64,000 nucleotides of DNA from Pedobacter sp. MR2016-24 (GCF_026239655.1 NZ_JAPIVO010000003.1:124001-188000); one strand, 5' to 3'. Shown: positions 1-9,264, counted from the stretch's first letter. A program made the numbers and translations. The notes: a model not told the origin generated them from the sequence alone.

Positions 1-239
1 TACTTGATGAGGCGACTTCCGCATTGGATTCAGAGACGGAAGTATTCATTCAGAAGAATATAGAGAAGTTGCAGGGAAATTACACGATGATCATCATTGC
101 GCACCGCTTGTCTACCATCAAAAAAGCGGATAAAATTTATATGCTGGAAGCTGGTCAGCTCAGTTATAGCGGAACCTTTCATGAACTCATGGATCTCTCC
201 GTAAGGTTCAAAAGGATGGTGTCTCTACAACAAATCTGA
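1..239 (+). CDS. ABC exporter ATP-binding subunit, C-terminal fragment
   Basis: The reading frame is open from the window edge (first full codon at base 3) and ends in TGA at 237-239. The first visible residues, LDEATSALDSETE, are the end of Walker B plus the D-loop of an ABC ATPase; IIIAHRLSTIKKAD about 30 residues later is the H-loop (switch His), and the tail (AGQLSYSGTFHELM) is typical of exporter-type ABC proteins, in which the ATPase follows a fused membrane domain. The Walker A, Q-loop and signature motif lie outside the window, so whether this is a lipid, peptide or bacteriocin exporter cannot be told. It must start before base 1. No terminator hairpin is obvious just after it. Confidence 0.9.
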   Translation, partial: LDEATSALDSETEVFIQKNIEKLQGNYTMIIIAHRLSTIKKADKIYMLEAGQLSYSGTFHELMDLSVRFKRMVSLQQI

Positions 240-507
240 TGTTCAAACAAAAAAAAATGATTTGCTGAGAATTTATGTTTGAATTAACTGCTGGACTGAA
301 CATTCTAATTACTTAATGTCAGCTTAACCGGATTACATTCTTATTATGCTGATTAACTCTATTTTATCTCGTTTTAGCAGCTGTTTCATCAGATTTCAAC
401 TATCTCTTTAAGGATTAATCCGCTCAAATTAATTATTAATTTCCTTTAGTAAACGGAAACGAATAATTCTTCTGTTGTTTTGCGTTAAATACCTGTTTTG
501 TAGCTGT

Positions 508-553
508 ATACGTATAAATACGTATCATTTTAAACAGATTTGATATAGGTTTG
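508..553 (+). promoter_or_regulatory. Paired palindromic octamers and -7 box before the xylanase genes
   Basis: In the 350-bp gap 240-591 the only structure seen is here. The palindrome ATACGTAT occurs at 508-515 and again at 518-525, so the repeats are 10 bp apart, one helical turn. TAGGTTTG at 546-553 matches the Bacteroidota -7 consensus TAnnTTTG. No good -33 TTG is seen. A dimeric repressor or activator site is plausible; inference only. The rest of the gap is AT-rich and shows nothing else. Confidence 0.35.
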
Positions 554-591
554 TGGTCAATTAATATTCATTTCTAAAATTTTAGTTGAAA

Positions 592-1752
592 ATGCAACAT
601 CAAAACCTCAAAAAGAACAAGTTAAAAATTTTCGTTTCTCTCATTTTTCTATTGTTGATTTCAGGTCTCTATCAGTGCAAATCTTCCCTGGAGGATGAGC
701 TCGTTAAAGATGGTGCAGACAGCACGGCAATTACTGCTTCCGGAGATGAGCTGAGTGCAAAAAGCACGGGTAAAAATGCCACCCTGAAATCGGTTTTTTC
801 TTTTCCTTTTGGTGCTGCAGTGGTGGTTGACCGGCTGGAGGATAAACCTTATATCGATATCCTGAAAAAGGATTTCCGCAGTGTAACACCTGAAAGCAGT
901 ATGAAGTTTGGCGCACTCCATCCTTCAAAAGATACCTATACCTGGACAAAAGCAGATGGCATTGTTGCCTTTGCGCAGGCCAATGGGATGCGCGTTCATG
1001 GTCATACACTTATCTGGGGAAAAGACGGACGCACGCCGGATTGGGTAGTGAATTATAAAGGTAATAAAGATGATTTTCTGAAATTGCTGAAGGAACATAT
1101 CCAGACGGTTGTCAGACATTTCAAGGGTAAGGTAAATTCCTGGGATGTGGTCAACGAAGCCTTCCAGAATAACGGGAAGTACAAAAGCAATATCTGGTAT
1201 AAAAAGCTGGGAGAAGAATACCTGTACAAATCCTTCCAGTATGCACAGGAAGCAGATCCCAGGGCACTTTTGTTTTATAACGACTATGGACAGGAATTTG
1301 GCGGAGCGAAACTGCAGGCGATCATCAACATGGCTGCTAATTGCAAAAAGAGAGGGATCGCTATGCATGGATTCGGGCTTCAGATGCATACCAATCTCAA
1401 TTTATCCATAGGCCGATTCTCGGAGAATCTGGTTAAACTGAAGAATACCGGCTTGCTGATCCATCTGTCTGAGCTGGATATCGCAGTGCGGGACGGACAG
1501 CCGGAACACTTTGCCCTGTCTGCAAAAATCAATACAGCATTGGCTGCTAAATACAAGGCAATAGTGAAAACATACCTTAGTCTTCCGGCCAAACAGCAGT
1601 TCGGTATTACTACCTGGGGAGTGTCTGACAGAAATTCGTTTTATAATAATAATTATCCAAACATTGACCACGATTACCCGTTATTGTTTGATAAAAACTA
1701 TGCCGCTAAACCCGCATATACAGCTGTAATAGAGGCAGGAAAAGGTATCTGA
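592..1752 (+). CDS. GH10 endo-1,4-beta-xylanase, probable lipoprotein
   Basis: A glycoside hydrolase family 10 protein predicted to cut the beta-1,4 backbone of xylan by the retaining mechanism. The acid/base Glu lies in WDVVNEAF (about residue 189) and the nucleophile in HLSELDI (about 294); GHTLIWG and WGVSDRNS are further GH10 signatures. ATG at 592 is preferred; a TTG two codons upstream (586) is in frame. The N-terminus is a lysine-rich stretch, a hydrophobic segment and a Cys near residue 27 (GLYQCKSS), which suggests a lipoprotein although the lipobox is loose. About 387 residues, one GH10 domain with no carbohydrate-binding module. A paralogue follows after 15 bp, probably co-transcribed. 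Confidence 0.9.
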   Translation: MQHQNLKKNKLKIFVSLIFLLLISGLYQCKSSLEDELVKDGADSTAITASGDELSAKSTGKNATLKSVFSFPFGAAVVVDRLEDKPYIDILKKDFRSVTPESSMKFGALHPSKDTYTWTKADGIVAFAQANGMRVHGHTLIWGKDGRTPDWVVNYKGNKDDFLKLLKEHIQTVVRHFKGKVNSWDVVNEAFQNNGKYKSNIWYKKLGEEYLYKSFQYAQEADPRALLFYNDYGQEFGGAKLQAIINMAANCKKRGIAMHGFGLQMHTNLNLSIGRFSENLVKLKNTGLLIHLSELDIAVRDGQPEHFALSAKINTALAAKYKAIVKTYLSLPAKQQFGITTWGVSDRNSFYNNNYPNIDHDYPLLFDKNYAAKPAYTAVIEAGKGI

Positions 1753-1767
1753 TTAAACTATGATGAC

Positions 1768-2826
1768 ATGAAGTATCCGGCATTGATCAGCACTTTATTA
1801 TGGATTATACTTAGCCTGGATGCCATGGCCATTACCAATAAAAACCCAGTCTGTATGGCTGCCGATACCGGGCTGAAGTACAGACTGGGTTTTCCTGTAG
1901 GTGCGGCAATAAAGATCAGGCCATTGCTCAACAATAACCGCTACCGCGCAATCCTGATCCGGGAATTTAACAGCATCACCGCAGAGAATGCGATGAAGTT
2001 TAAAGCACTCCATCCCTCAGCAACTATTTTTAACTGGTCGGATGCAGATCAGCTCGTTGATTTTGCAGTAAAACATCAACTCCGTATTCATGGTCATGCG
2101 CTGAACTGGCCGAAAAACAATCCGAAATGGGTAATGGAGTTTCAGGGCGATAGTGTAGCCTGGGAACAGCTGCTTCAAAAGCATATACAGACAGTGGTGA
2201 GCCATTTCAAGGGAAAAGTGAGCTCATGGGATGTCGTCAATGAAGCATTTAACGACAATGGCACGTTGCGGAAAACCATATGGCTGCAAAAACTGGGGCC
2301 GGATTATCTTGCGCGTTGTTTCGTCTATGCACATGAAGCAGATCCTGCTGCTTTATTGTTTTACAATGATTACGGTCAGGAATATAATGGTAAGAAGATG
2401 AAAGCGATACTCAAATGGCTGGGCGGGTTACAGCGGGAGCATATACCTATACATGGTCTTGGCTTCCAGTTACATACCTCGCTCCGGATACCCATTCCGG
2501 AACTGCAAAAAAGTATCCAGGCAGTTGTCCGAACAGGTTTACTGTTACACTTGTCTGAGCTTGATGTCTCTGTACGCAGTAAAAAAGGGGAGCCGTTATT
2601 AACTGCTGCGGCATCGGCCACTCAACAGGCGGCTATTTACCGGCAAATCTTTACCATTTATCAGACGGTGCCGGCGCGACAACGATTTGGTATAACCTTA
2701 TGGGGAATCGGAGATCAGGACTCTTACCGGAATGCAAAAGACGCGGATGCTGATGCGCCTTTATTATTTGACCATAATTATCAACCTAAACCAGCTTATA
2801 AAGCTGTGCAGACATCGGGGCAATGA
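1768..2826 (+). CDS. GH10 endo-1,4-beta-xylanase, second tandem copy
   Basis: A second GH10 enzyme, clearly paralogous to the upstream one over its whole length (shared blocks such as HIQTVVSHFKGKVSSWDVVNEAF cut short: see WDVVNEAF and FYNDYGQEY). Acid/base Glu at about residue 159, nucleophile Glu at about 264 in HLSELDV. It has an ordinary Sec signal peptide (hydrophobic residues 4-21, then AMA) and no lipobox Cys, so this copy is probably periplasmic or secreted while the first is membrane-anchored. Start ATG at 1768 lies 15 bp after the previous stop. A short inverted repeat (CAGCC/GGCTG, 2867-2881) between this gene and the convergent 2888-4285 gene may end transcription. Confidence 0.9.
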   Translation: MKYPALISTLLWIILSLDAMAITNKNPVCMAADTGLKYRLGFPVGAAIKIRPLLNNNRYRAILIREFNSITAENAMKFKALHPSATIFNWSDADQLVDFAVKHQLRIHGHALNWPKNNPKWVMEFQGDSVAWEQLLQKHIQTVVSHFKGKVSSWDVVNEAFNDNGTLRKTIWLQKLGPDYLARCFVYAHEADPAALLFYNDYGQEYNGKKMKAILKWLGGLQREHIPIHGLGFQLHTSLRIPIPELQKSIQAVVRTGLLLHLSELDVSVRSKKGEPLLTAAASATQQAAIYRQIFTIYQTVPARQRFGITLWGIGDQDSYRNAKDADADAPLLFDHNYQPKPAYKAVQTSGQ

Positions 2827-2887
2827 ACTGAGATATCTATATGTCCTGATGTCTATGTTTATATAACAGCCCTGTAGGCTGATTTCC

Positions 2888-4285
2888 TCAATACGCATGA
2901 TCATCGCCTTTGATCAGATTGATCATCGTCATATAGATAATTTTAACGTCCAGCATGCCTGTCCAGTTTTCGAGGTAATAAATATCATATCCCACGCGTT
3001 TCTCCATGTCTGATTTTTGCCGGGTTTCACCTCTGCATCCATTTACCTGTGCCCAGCCGGTAATGCCGGGTTTCAGAAAATGCCTGACCATGTATTGATC
3101 AATGATGGCGGCATATTCCTCTGTATGTTTCAGCATATGCGGTCTCGGACCTACCACACTCATATCACCCAGGAATACATTAAAAAACTGGGGCATTTCA
3201 TCTAAACTGGTCTTCCGTAAAAATTTTCCGACAGGCGTAATTCTATCATCATCTTTGGTCGCCTGTTTCTGGTGACTGTCTTCATTTACCCGCATACTTC
3301 TGAATTTATAACAACAGAAAGGTTCATCATCCCTGCCACTCCGGATTTGTTTGAACAAAACAGGACCTTTACTTTGCAGTTTGATCAGCAAGGCGATAAG
3401 CGGATAGAGCCAGCTGAGGATAAAAACAATCACCAGCGCGCTGAAAATGACATCGAAAACCCGTTTCCTGAACCTGTTGCCCAAATCTTCCATGGGATCA
3501 TGCCGCAAAGTGAGAATAGGAAACTGGTTTGCCAGATAACTCAGTCGGTATGGATACGGAAGCGACCCGCCCAGATCCGGGATAAACTTAAGCCTTACAC
3601 ATTGTTTATCTGCTTCAGCGATCAGGGCCTTTACATTTTTCATGCGCTGCGGAGTGATGGAGACATAGATTTCGTTGACACCGGATGCTACCGCTTCTGC
3701 CAGCTTGCGGCAGAAAACATCATGTGCAATACCCTCATTTTCACTGTAAATGTTATCCTCATCTCCCACAAAACCATGAAAATCGAGTGTATTCTCATGC
3801 TGCAGATACAGGGACAGGTTCATTGCCGTCTCATTAGAACCCATTACGGCTACTTTTTTGGTGACATTAAATCTTTTGAATAAAAGATACTGGAAAGATG
3901 TTCCGACAAAACGGTTCAAAACAAATGCACAGGCGAGCAAGCCATAAAAAACGAGGAGAAAGGTTCTGGAAAAACCAATATCCCGCGAAAAGAGGAGGTA
4001 AAAAGTGAAGAGCATAAAATGCAGGATAACACTCCTCCAGGTCGCCCGGTAAATTGTCTCCAGTCGCCTCGTACCCTGGTCGCTGTACAATTGACACAAT
4101 ACTGTACAAAGGAGCCATAACAGATTACAGACGACAAGGTAACGTTCGTTGATTTCATGTGACACTGATTTACCCAGGTCTGACGTCAGGTAAAAAGCTG
4201 TATAATAAACAATGTTGACCATGGTAATATCAATTACCGGCAAGGTATTTCTGAGCAAATAGATATAACGTGTTTGAATAGCCAT
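2888..4285 (-). CDS. Undecaprenyl-phosphate sugar phosphotransferase (WcaJ-like)
   Basis: A polyprenyl glycosylphosphotransferase that would load the first sugar 1-phosphate onto undecaprenyl phosphate to start exopolysaccharide or O-unit synthesis at the inner membrane. The roughly 465-residue layout is standard: hydrophobic N-terminal membrane helices, a central nucleotide-binding-like domain (VAVMGSNETA near residue 145), then a transmembrane helix and the catalytic bacterial sugar transferase domain (KRVFDVIFSALVIV, GPVLFKQIRSGRD, YKFRSMRVN, DEMPQFFNV, SVVGPRPH, KPGITGWAQVNG). Sugar specificity cannot be read. It lies downstream of a family 2 glycosyltransferase on the same strand but a strong hairpin terminator separates them. 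Confidence 0.92.
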   Translation of the reverse strand: MAIQTRYIYLLRNTLPVIDITMVNIVYYTAFYLTSDLGKSVSHEINERYLVVCNLLWLLCTVLCQLYSDQGTRRLETIYRATWRSVILHFMLFTFYLLFSRDIGFSRTFLLVFYGLLACAFVLNRFVGTSFQYLLFKRFNVTKKVAVMGSNETAMNLSLYLQHENTLDFHGFVGDEDNIYSENEGIAHDVFCRKLAEAVASGVNEIYVSITPQRMKNVKALIAEADKQCVRLKFIPDLGGSLPYPYRLSYLANQFPILTLRHDPMEDLGNRFRKRVFDVIFSALVIVFILSWLYPLIALLIKLQSKGPVLFKQIRSGRDDEPFCCYKFRSMRVNEDSHQKQATKDDDRITPVGKFLRKTSLDEMPQFFNVFLGDMSVVGPRPHMLKHTEEYAAIIDQYMVRHFLKPGITGWAQVNGCRGETRQKSDMEKRVGYDIYYLENWTGMLDVKIIYMTMINLIKGDDHAY

Positions 4286-4324
4286 AACTGTAAATTTTTA
4301 AGTATATGGTCCGGAAAGGCTGTT

Positions 4325-4360
4325 AAAAAAATGCTCTCCGATCGAACGATCAGGAGAGCA
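4325..4360 (-). terminator. Rho-independent terminator after the GT2 gene
   Basis: Read on the minus strand, TGCTCTCC pairs with GGAGAGCA, and inside it GATCG pairs with CGATC around a tiny loop (4332-4360); the hairpin is followed by seven T (complement of 4325-4331). It sits between the GT2 stop and the start of the sugar transferase only 40 bp further on, so it either insulates the two genes or attenuates the second. Confidence 0.75.
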
Positions 4361-4398
4361 CAGCGGGTTTATTGATTGTTTTTAACAGGTGTAGGATT

Positions 4399-5379
4399 TT
4401 ATTGGGTAGGTTGCGGTACCGAAAGTTCTTCCATTGCGGCTGAAGATGCATAAACATTGGCCGTAGGATAGATAAAGGCACCGGGAGCCTTGCATTCATT
4501 TCTGGATAGTTGTATTTTCTTTAAGGACCTGAGCACTTTTACAGCTTGTCCAAGCTCATTCACAAAGGACTTCATCTCGAGGCGAAATAAGTATCTTCTG
4601 ATAATTTTGCTGTGCCATTTGGCGTAATCCAAATAAGCACCAGAGAAACTTTTCCTGATGTTTTTGATCAGAAAAATATACTTCAGCGGTCTCATGAAAT
4701 CGCTCCGCTGCCGGGCATTCTGTGTAGATCTGTTTTCCCTGTCATGATAGCCCACGTAAGGAGGAGCAATCCCGACTTTGAATTTCCAGGCTTTCGCACG
4801 ACTGACATAGTCCATATCTTCGAAGTACAACTGGAACAGCGGATCAAAAAGGCCTACTTTAGTGAGACATGCACCGGATATCAGCCAAAATGCTCCGTTC
4901 ACAAAATCCACATCATATACATCTTTAAGTCTGCCGGTGAAGATATCGGAATTAAGATTATGGCAGTTTTTATGACTGATATAATGTGCGAAATTATGGT
5001 CAAATGCAGTCCCGGCACCATTAAGGTGTATCGGACTGATAATACCATATTCAGGGTGCTGCTGATGTACCCTGACCAGACCTTCAATCGTATCAGGTTC
5101 TACCCAGGCATCCTGGTTCAGTAAAAACACATAGTCGGCCCCCTCCGCCAAAGCCCTTCTGAGCAAGATGTTATTCGCGCCGGCGAAACCCATATTCACC
5201 CTGTTTTCGATCAGATATACATCCGGAAAACGCTGTCGGATCAGCTCAACTGTATGGTCTGCAGATACATTATCAATTATACTGATTTTTACCGGCACAC
5301 TTGATAACAGCACACTGCTGATACATTTCTCTACCCAGGCTGCTCCGTTATAGGTGGAAATCACTACATGAATATTCAT
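4399..5379 (-). CDS. Family 2 (rhamnosyltransferase-like) glycosyltransferase
   Basis: A GT-A fold glycosyltransferase acting on the cytoplasmic side of the membrane, presumably adding a sugar to a growing surface polysaccharide. Seen: the N-terminal VVISTYNGAAWVEKCISSVL nucleotide-sugar binding strand, DNVSADHT, NMGFAGANNILLR, and FLLNQDAW, where the usual DxD-type acidic metal site is represented by QDAW. About 326 residues, the normal length for the WcaA/RfbF-like branch; no membrane helix. Donor and acceptor cannot be inferred. It is followed by a strong terminator. Upstream (5380-5722) is a divergent intergenic region shared with the tricorn protease gene. Confidence 0.88.
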   Translation of the reverse strand: MNIHVVISTYNGAAWVEKCISSVLLSSVPVKISIIDNVSADHTVELIRQRFPDVYLIENRVNMGFAGANNILLRRALAEGADYVFLLNQDAWVEPDTIEGLVRVHQQHPEYGIISPIHLNGAGTAFDHNFAHYISHKNCHNLNSDIFTGRLKDVYDVDFVNGAFWLISGACLTKVGLFDPLFQLYFEDMDYVSRAKAWKFKVGIAPPYVGYHDRENRSTQNARQRSDFMRPLKYIFLIKNIRKSFSGAYLDYAKWHSKIIRRYLFRLEMKSFVNELGQAVKVLRSLKKIQLSRNECKAPGAFIYPTANVYASSAAMEELSVPQPTQ

Positions 5380-5628
5380 ATCAGAAAGCTTTTATGAGCA
5401 TCGTATACAGCGCTGCCACTTCGCTTACAAGCGGTTTAGCAGCAATGTGAATACGATAGTTAATTGTTGTTTTGATACTAATTTTTATTAAAAATAGCAA
5501 CTACTTACTACACAAAACAGGCTTTTTGACGAGTGATGAGCAAACTGTGAAAATCGTGAAAAAGTGTATCATCCGGGGAGTCTGAATGCCACAGGTTTCA
5601 TCATTTATGTAAAATTAACGCAACATTA

Positions 5629-5658
5629 TTGCAAGCCTCTTTTTTTGCCTTAGATTTA
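5629..5658 (+). promoter_or_regulatory. Likely promoter of the tricorn protease gene
   Basis: TTG at 5629-5631, 19 bp, then TAGATTTA at 5651-5658, one mismatch from TAnnTTTG. The rest of the 343-bp divergent gap 5380-5722 is AT-rich and shows no other clear signal; no good minus-strand -7 box for the GT2 gene was found in it. Confidence 0.45.
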
Positions 5659-5722
5659 CAACCAGGGATGTAACAATCCGGACGCTACCAGATTCTAATG
5701 ATTACCTAAACAATAGATCACA

Positions 5723-8700
5723 ATGAAGAAAACCTTCGTACTATTATCGCTCCTCGCATTTGCCGGTTTCAAAGGGCAGGCGCAAGACCAACCCCGCTGG
5801 ATGCAGCAGCCTGCGGTATCACCAGATGGTAAATGGATTGCTTTTGAATACAAAGGCAATATATTTAAAGTTGCCGCTACGGGTGGTGATGCCACACCGC
5901 TCACTATTGCCAGCTCTTATAATGGTTATCCGGTATGGAGCCATGACAGTCAGAAAATCGCCTTTGCGTCCGACCGTTACGGAAATTTTGATGTGTACGT
6001 AATGACTGCGGCAGGAGGAGAGGCTAACCGCCTTACTTTCAATTCCAGCCGTGATATTCCTTATGATTTTAATGCTGACAATTCACAGGTGATCTTTGGT
6101 ACCGACCGTCACGATATTTACTCTTCGGCAAGGTTCCCGATGGACGCTATATTTACCAAACTTTATACCGTACCTGTAAAAGGCGGCAACAGCAGCCTGA
6201 TCAGCAGTGCCGGAATGGAATATGCCCATTATAATGACAAGGGGGATCAACTGATTTTTCAGGATAGAAAAGGTTATGAAGATGCCTGGAGAAAACACCA
6301 TACTTCTGCCATTACGCGCGACATCTGGACATATGATTTAAAGAACACCAGTTATAAAAAGGTTTCTTCCTTTAAAGGAGAAGACCGTGAACCTGTATGG
6401 GGCACCGGGGATACCTTTTATTACCTGTCCGAAAAAAATGGTAACCAGAACCTTTTCAAATCTTCATTAGCCAATACCGAACAGGTTACGCAGCTGACCA
6501 CCTTTGAGAAAAACCCTGTACGTAACCTGTCACGTTCGGCAGATGGAAAAATGGTCTTTACTTATAATGGTGATATCTATACTTTAACGGAAGGTCAGCA
6601 ACCCCAAAAATTGAACATTACGCTCAATGCAGGTTTTGCGGCCGACCAGATCGCGATGCTTCCCGTACGTGGTGAAGCTGCGGAAATGGCCGTATCTCCT
6701 GATGGAAAACAGGTTGCTTTTGTTTATCGCGGGGACATCTTTGTCACCTCTGTAGATGGCTCAACCACCAAACGTATCACCAATACGCCATACCAGGAGC
6801 GGATGGTGCAATTTAGTCCAGACGGACGTAAAATCCTCTATTCTGCAGAACACGAAGGTTCATGGGATATAGACCAGGTGACCATCGCCAATAAAAACGA
6901 GCCTTATTTTTACGCCGCTACCGTATTAAAAACGGAGTCCGTAATTGCCGGCCCGAAAGATGAATTTCAGGGCGTTTACTCGCCGGACGGCAAAAAGATT
7001 GCCTACCTGGAAGAAAGAAATATTTTAAAATCTTACGATGTAGCCGCAAAAACCGCTACGACCCTACTCGCTGAAGGCCTGAACTATTCCTATGCCGACG
7101 GTGACCAATACTTTACCTGGTCGCCCGACAGTAAATATATCCTTGCGCAATCCACCGAAGGTGGCGGATGGTTCCAGAATGAAGTGGTTCTGATCAAAGA
7201 CGATGGATCCGGCAAGCGTGTCAACCTGACCGAGAGTGGATTCAGCGATGAGTTGCCACAATGGGGAATGGAAGGCAAGGCCATGTACTGGTTAACCGAT
7301 AAAGACGGGATGAAAAACCTGAGTCGCGGGAGTCAGTCCGACATCTACGCGATGTTCTTCGATCAGCAGACCTGGGACAGGTTCCAGTTGAGCAAAGAGG
7401 ACTTTGAACTGCGCACCGAAGCAGAGAAAAAAGATACCTCGGCAACAAAACCAGCACCAAAGAATCCAAAGAAAAAAGGAGCTGATGCGGCAGTTAAACC
7501 GGCAGCGCCATTCACCCCATATCTGAAAAACCTGGAAAACCGTACTAAACGCCTGACCATGGCTTCTACTGCAATCAGCGGTGCGAAACTTTCCAAAGAC
7601 GGAGAAAAATTATACTTCCTTGCCAGGTACGACAAAGGTTTCGACCTGTGGGTAACCATGACCCGTACCAATGAAAGTAAAATACTGGCCAAACTCGATG
7701 CACAAGGCGGTGAACTGGAAATGAGCAAAGATGGTAAAGCACTCTTCGTACTCGCCAATGGCAACATCATGAAAGTAGGTATTGACGACGGTAAGGTAAC
7801 ACCCGTTCGTATCAACTCAGAAATGGAGCTGAATGCCTTAGGCGAAAGAGAGTACATTCTTGCACATACTTTCAAACAAGTGAAAAAGAAGTTCTTTGAC
7901 CCTAAACTGCAAGGGGTGGACTGGGACTATTACTATAACAATTACAAACAGTTTTTACCCTATATCAATAACGATTACGACTTTCAGGTACTCCTGAGCG
8001 AATTCTTAGGCGAACTGAATGCATCCCATACAGGAGGCCGTTACAGTCCGGTATTCCCCGGTGCAGATGAAACTGCGGCCCTTGGTTTAACTTACGACCT
8101 TACCCGCACCACAGATGGCCTGCTCGTTAAGGAAATCATACCCGGTGGTCCTTTTGATATTGCAGGCACAAAAATGAAAGCCAATGCGGTCATCACCCAC
8201 ATCGATGGAACGCCGGTTACCGCTGCAGCAGACTGGTCAAAACTACTCAACCATAAAGCCGGAACCTTCACCAGAATCTCCTTCCGCGAAGCAAAAGCTA
8301 GTAATACTATTGAGGAAACCATCAAACCTATCAAACCTTCCGTAGAAACCAGAACACTCCTTTACAACAAGTGGGTCAAACTGATGGAACACCTGACAGA
8401 CAGCCTTTCTGGAGGCAAAGTTGGCTACGTACACGTCCGTAGTATGGATGATCCAAGCTTCCGTGTCACCTTCGATAAAGTCCTGGGCAGAAACAAAGAT
8501 AAAGAGGCCCTCATCGTAGACTCCCGTTTCAACGGCGGTGGCTGGTTGCATGACGACTTGGTTACTTTCCTGAGCGGTAAACTCTATTTCACCCTGCGTC
8601 CACAAGGGCACATCACTACCGGCGGTGAACCCCTAAACAAATGGACCAAACCAAGTTGCGTACTCATGAGTGAAAGTAATTATTCAGATGCATTCATGTT

Positions 8701-8977
8701 CCCTTACGCCTATAAAGAACTCGGCATAGGTAAACTGATCGGAATGCCTGTAGCAGGAACGGGTACTGCCGTATGGTGGGAAACACAAATCAATAACAGG
8801 ATTGTCTTCGGTATCCCTATGATCGGTACTTACGGTGCCGGCGAAACCCACGCTACCGAAAATTACCAGCTGGAACCAGATATTCAGATCCTTAACGATT
8901 ACAACAAAATCCTGAAAGGAGAGGACCAGCAACTCGAAGCCGCTGTTAAAGAAATGCTGCTAACCGTTAAAAAATAG
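5723..8977 (+). CDS. Tricorn-type serine protease (S41 family) with PDZ domain
   Basis: A 1084-residue tricorn protease homologue with a Sec signal peptide (about residues 1-20, ending GQAQ), so it is predicted to act in the periplasm, unlike archaeal tricorn in the cytosol. Order: two beta-propellers of WD40/TolB-like repeats (VSPDGKWIAFE, WSHDSQKIAF, FSPDGRKIL, WSPDSKYILAQ), a charged Ala/Lys/Pro linker near 575-600, the C1 helical domain, a PDZ domain (about 775-860) and the S41-like catalytic core. His769 (ASHTGG), Ser988 (NYSDAF) and Glu1046 (HATENY) have exactly the spacing of His746, Ser965 and Glu1023 of Thermoplasma tricorn (219 and 58 residues), so the enzyme looks active. Likely degrades oligopeptides. 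Monocistronic, with its own terminator. Confidence 0.95.
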   Translation: MKKTFVLLSLLAFAGFKGQAQDQPRWMQQPAVSPDGKWIAFEYKGNIFKVAATGGDATPLTIASSYNGYPVWSHDSQKIAFASDRYGNFDVYVMTAAGGEANRLTFNSSRDIPYDFNADNSQVIFGTDRHDIYSSARFPMDAIFTKLYTVPVKGGNSSLISSAGMEYAHYNDKGDQLIFQDRKGYEDAWRKHHTSAITRDIWTYDLKNTSYKKVSSFKGEDREPVWGTGDTFYYLSEKNGNQNLFKSSLANTEQVTQLTTFEKNPVRNLSRSADGKMVFTYNGDIYTLTEGQQPQKLNITLNAGFAADQIAMLPVRGEAAEMAVSPDGKQVAFVYRGDIFVTSVDGSTTKRITNTPYQERMVQFSPDGRKILYSAEHEGSWDIDQVTIANKNEPYFYAATVLKTESVIAGPKDEFQGVYSPDGKKIAYLEERNILKSYDVAAKTATTLLAEGLNYSYADGDQYFTWSPDSKYILAQSTEGGGWFQNEVVLIKDDGSGKRVNLTESGFSDELPQWGMEGKAMYWLTDKDGMKNLSRGSQSDIYAMFFDQQTWDRFQLSKEDFELRTEAEKKDTSATKPAPKNPKKKGADAAVKPAAPFTPYLKNLENRTKRLTMASTAISGAKLSKDGEKLYFLARYDKGFDLWVTMTRTNESKILAKLDAQGGELEMSKDGKALFVLANGNIMKVGIDDGKVTPVRINSEMELNALGEREYILAHTFKQVKKKFFDPKLQGVDWDYYYNNYKQFLPYINNDYDFQVLLSEFLGELNASHTGGRYSPVFPGADETAALGLTYDLTRTTDGLLVKEIIPGGPFDIAGTKMKANAVITHIDGTPVTAAADWSKLLNHKAGTFTRISFREAKASNTIEETIKPIKPSVETRTLLYNKWVKLMEHLTDSLSGGKVGYVHVRSMDDPSFRVTFDKVLGRNKDKEALIVDSRFNGGGWLHDDLVTFLSGKLYFTLRPQGHITTGGEPLNKWTKPSCVLMSESNYSDAFMFPYAYKELGIGKLIGMPVAGTGTAVWWETQINNRIVFGIPMIGTYGAGETHATENYQLEPDIQILNDYNKILKGEDQQLEAAVKEMLLTVKK

Positions 8978-9005
8978 ATAAGGTTCATTTAACTATTTAT
9001 CATCA

Positions 9006-9038
9006 AAAACCGCATCTTATCGATGCGGTTTTTTTTCT
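9006..9038 (+). terminator. Terminator of the tricorn protease gene
   Basis: AAAACCGCATC (9006-9016) pairs with GATGCGGTTTT (9022-9032) around TTATC, followed by a run of T. Perfect 11-bp stem, 28 bp after the stop codon. Confidence 0.85.
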
Positions 9039-9058
9039 CCTCCTTTTTTAAACCCTGC

Positions 9059-9264
9059 CGGTCACCTCCCTGCATGTGCGGATACCTAAATAAAAATGCT
9101 GTGATATTTCCGACCTTCGACACTTTGCGTAGCAAAATGCCCCAATCTGTCGGTCACCTCCCTGCATGTGCGGATAAGTAAATAAAAATGCTGTGATATT
9201 TCCGACCTTCTACGTTTTGCGCAGCAAAAGGTAGGCAGGCGGAAATACACAGTATTTTTATTTT
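9059..9264. repeat. Intergenic element: two 79-bp direct repeats plus an inverted arm
   Basis: The segment 9059-9137 is repeated at 9151-9229 (period 92 bp); the first 60 bp differ at only about three positions and the last 19 bp are similar. Part of the second copy (AAATAAAAATGCTGTG...ATTTCCG) is found again inverted at 9240-9264, so the right half can fold into a long imperfect hairpin with an inner GTTTTGC/GCAAAA stem. No coding potential is convincing. This looks like a REP/BIME-type intergenic repeat; copy number elsewhere in the genome is unknown. It fills most of the 8978-9368 gap. Confidence 0.65.

Noticed and set aside
3272..3883. 203-codon plus-strand ORF
   Set aside because: Lies wholly antisense to the conserved sugar transferase gene; no family motif and composition of a shadow frame.
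4612..5124. 170-codon plus-strand ORF
   Set aside because: Antisense to the GT2 glycosyltransferase, whose motifs are clear.
7363..7875. 170-codon minus-strand ORF
   Set aside because: Antisense to the tricorn protease; Ser/Leu-rich shadow translation.
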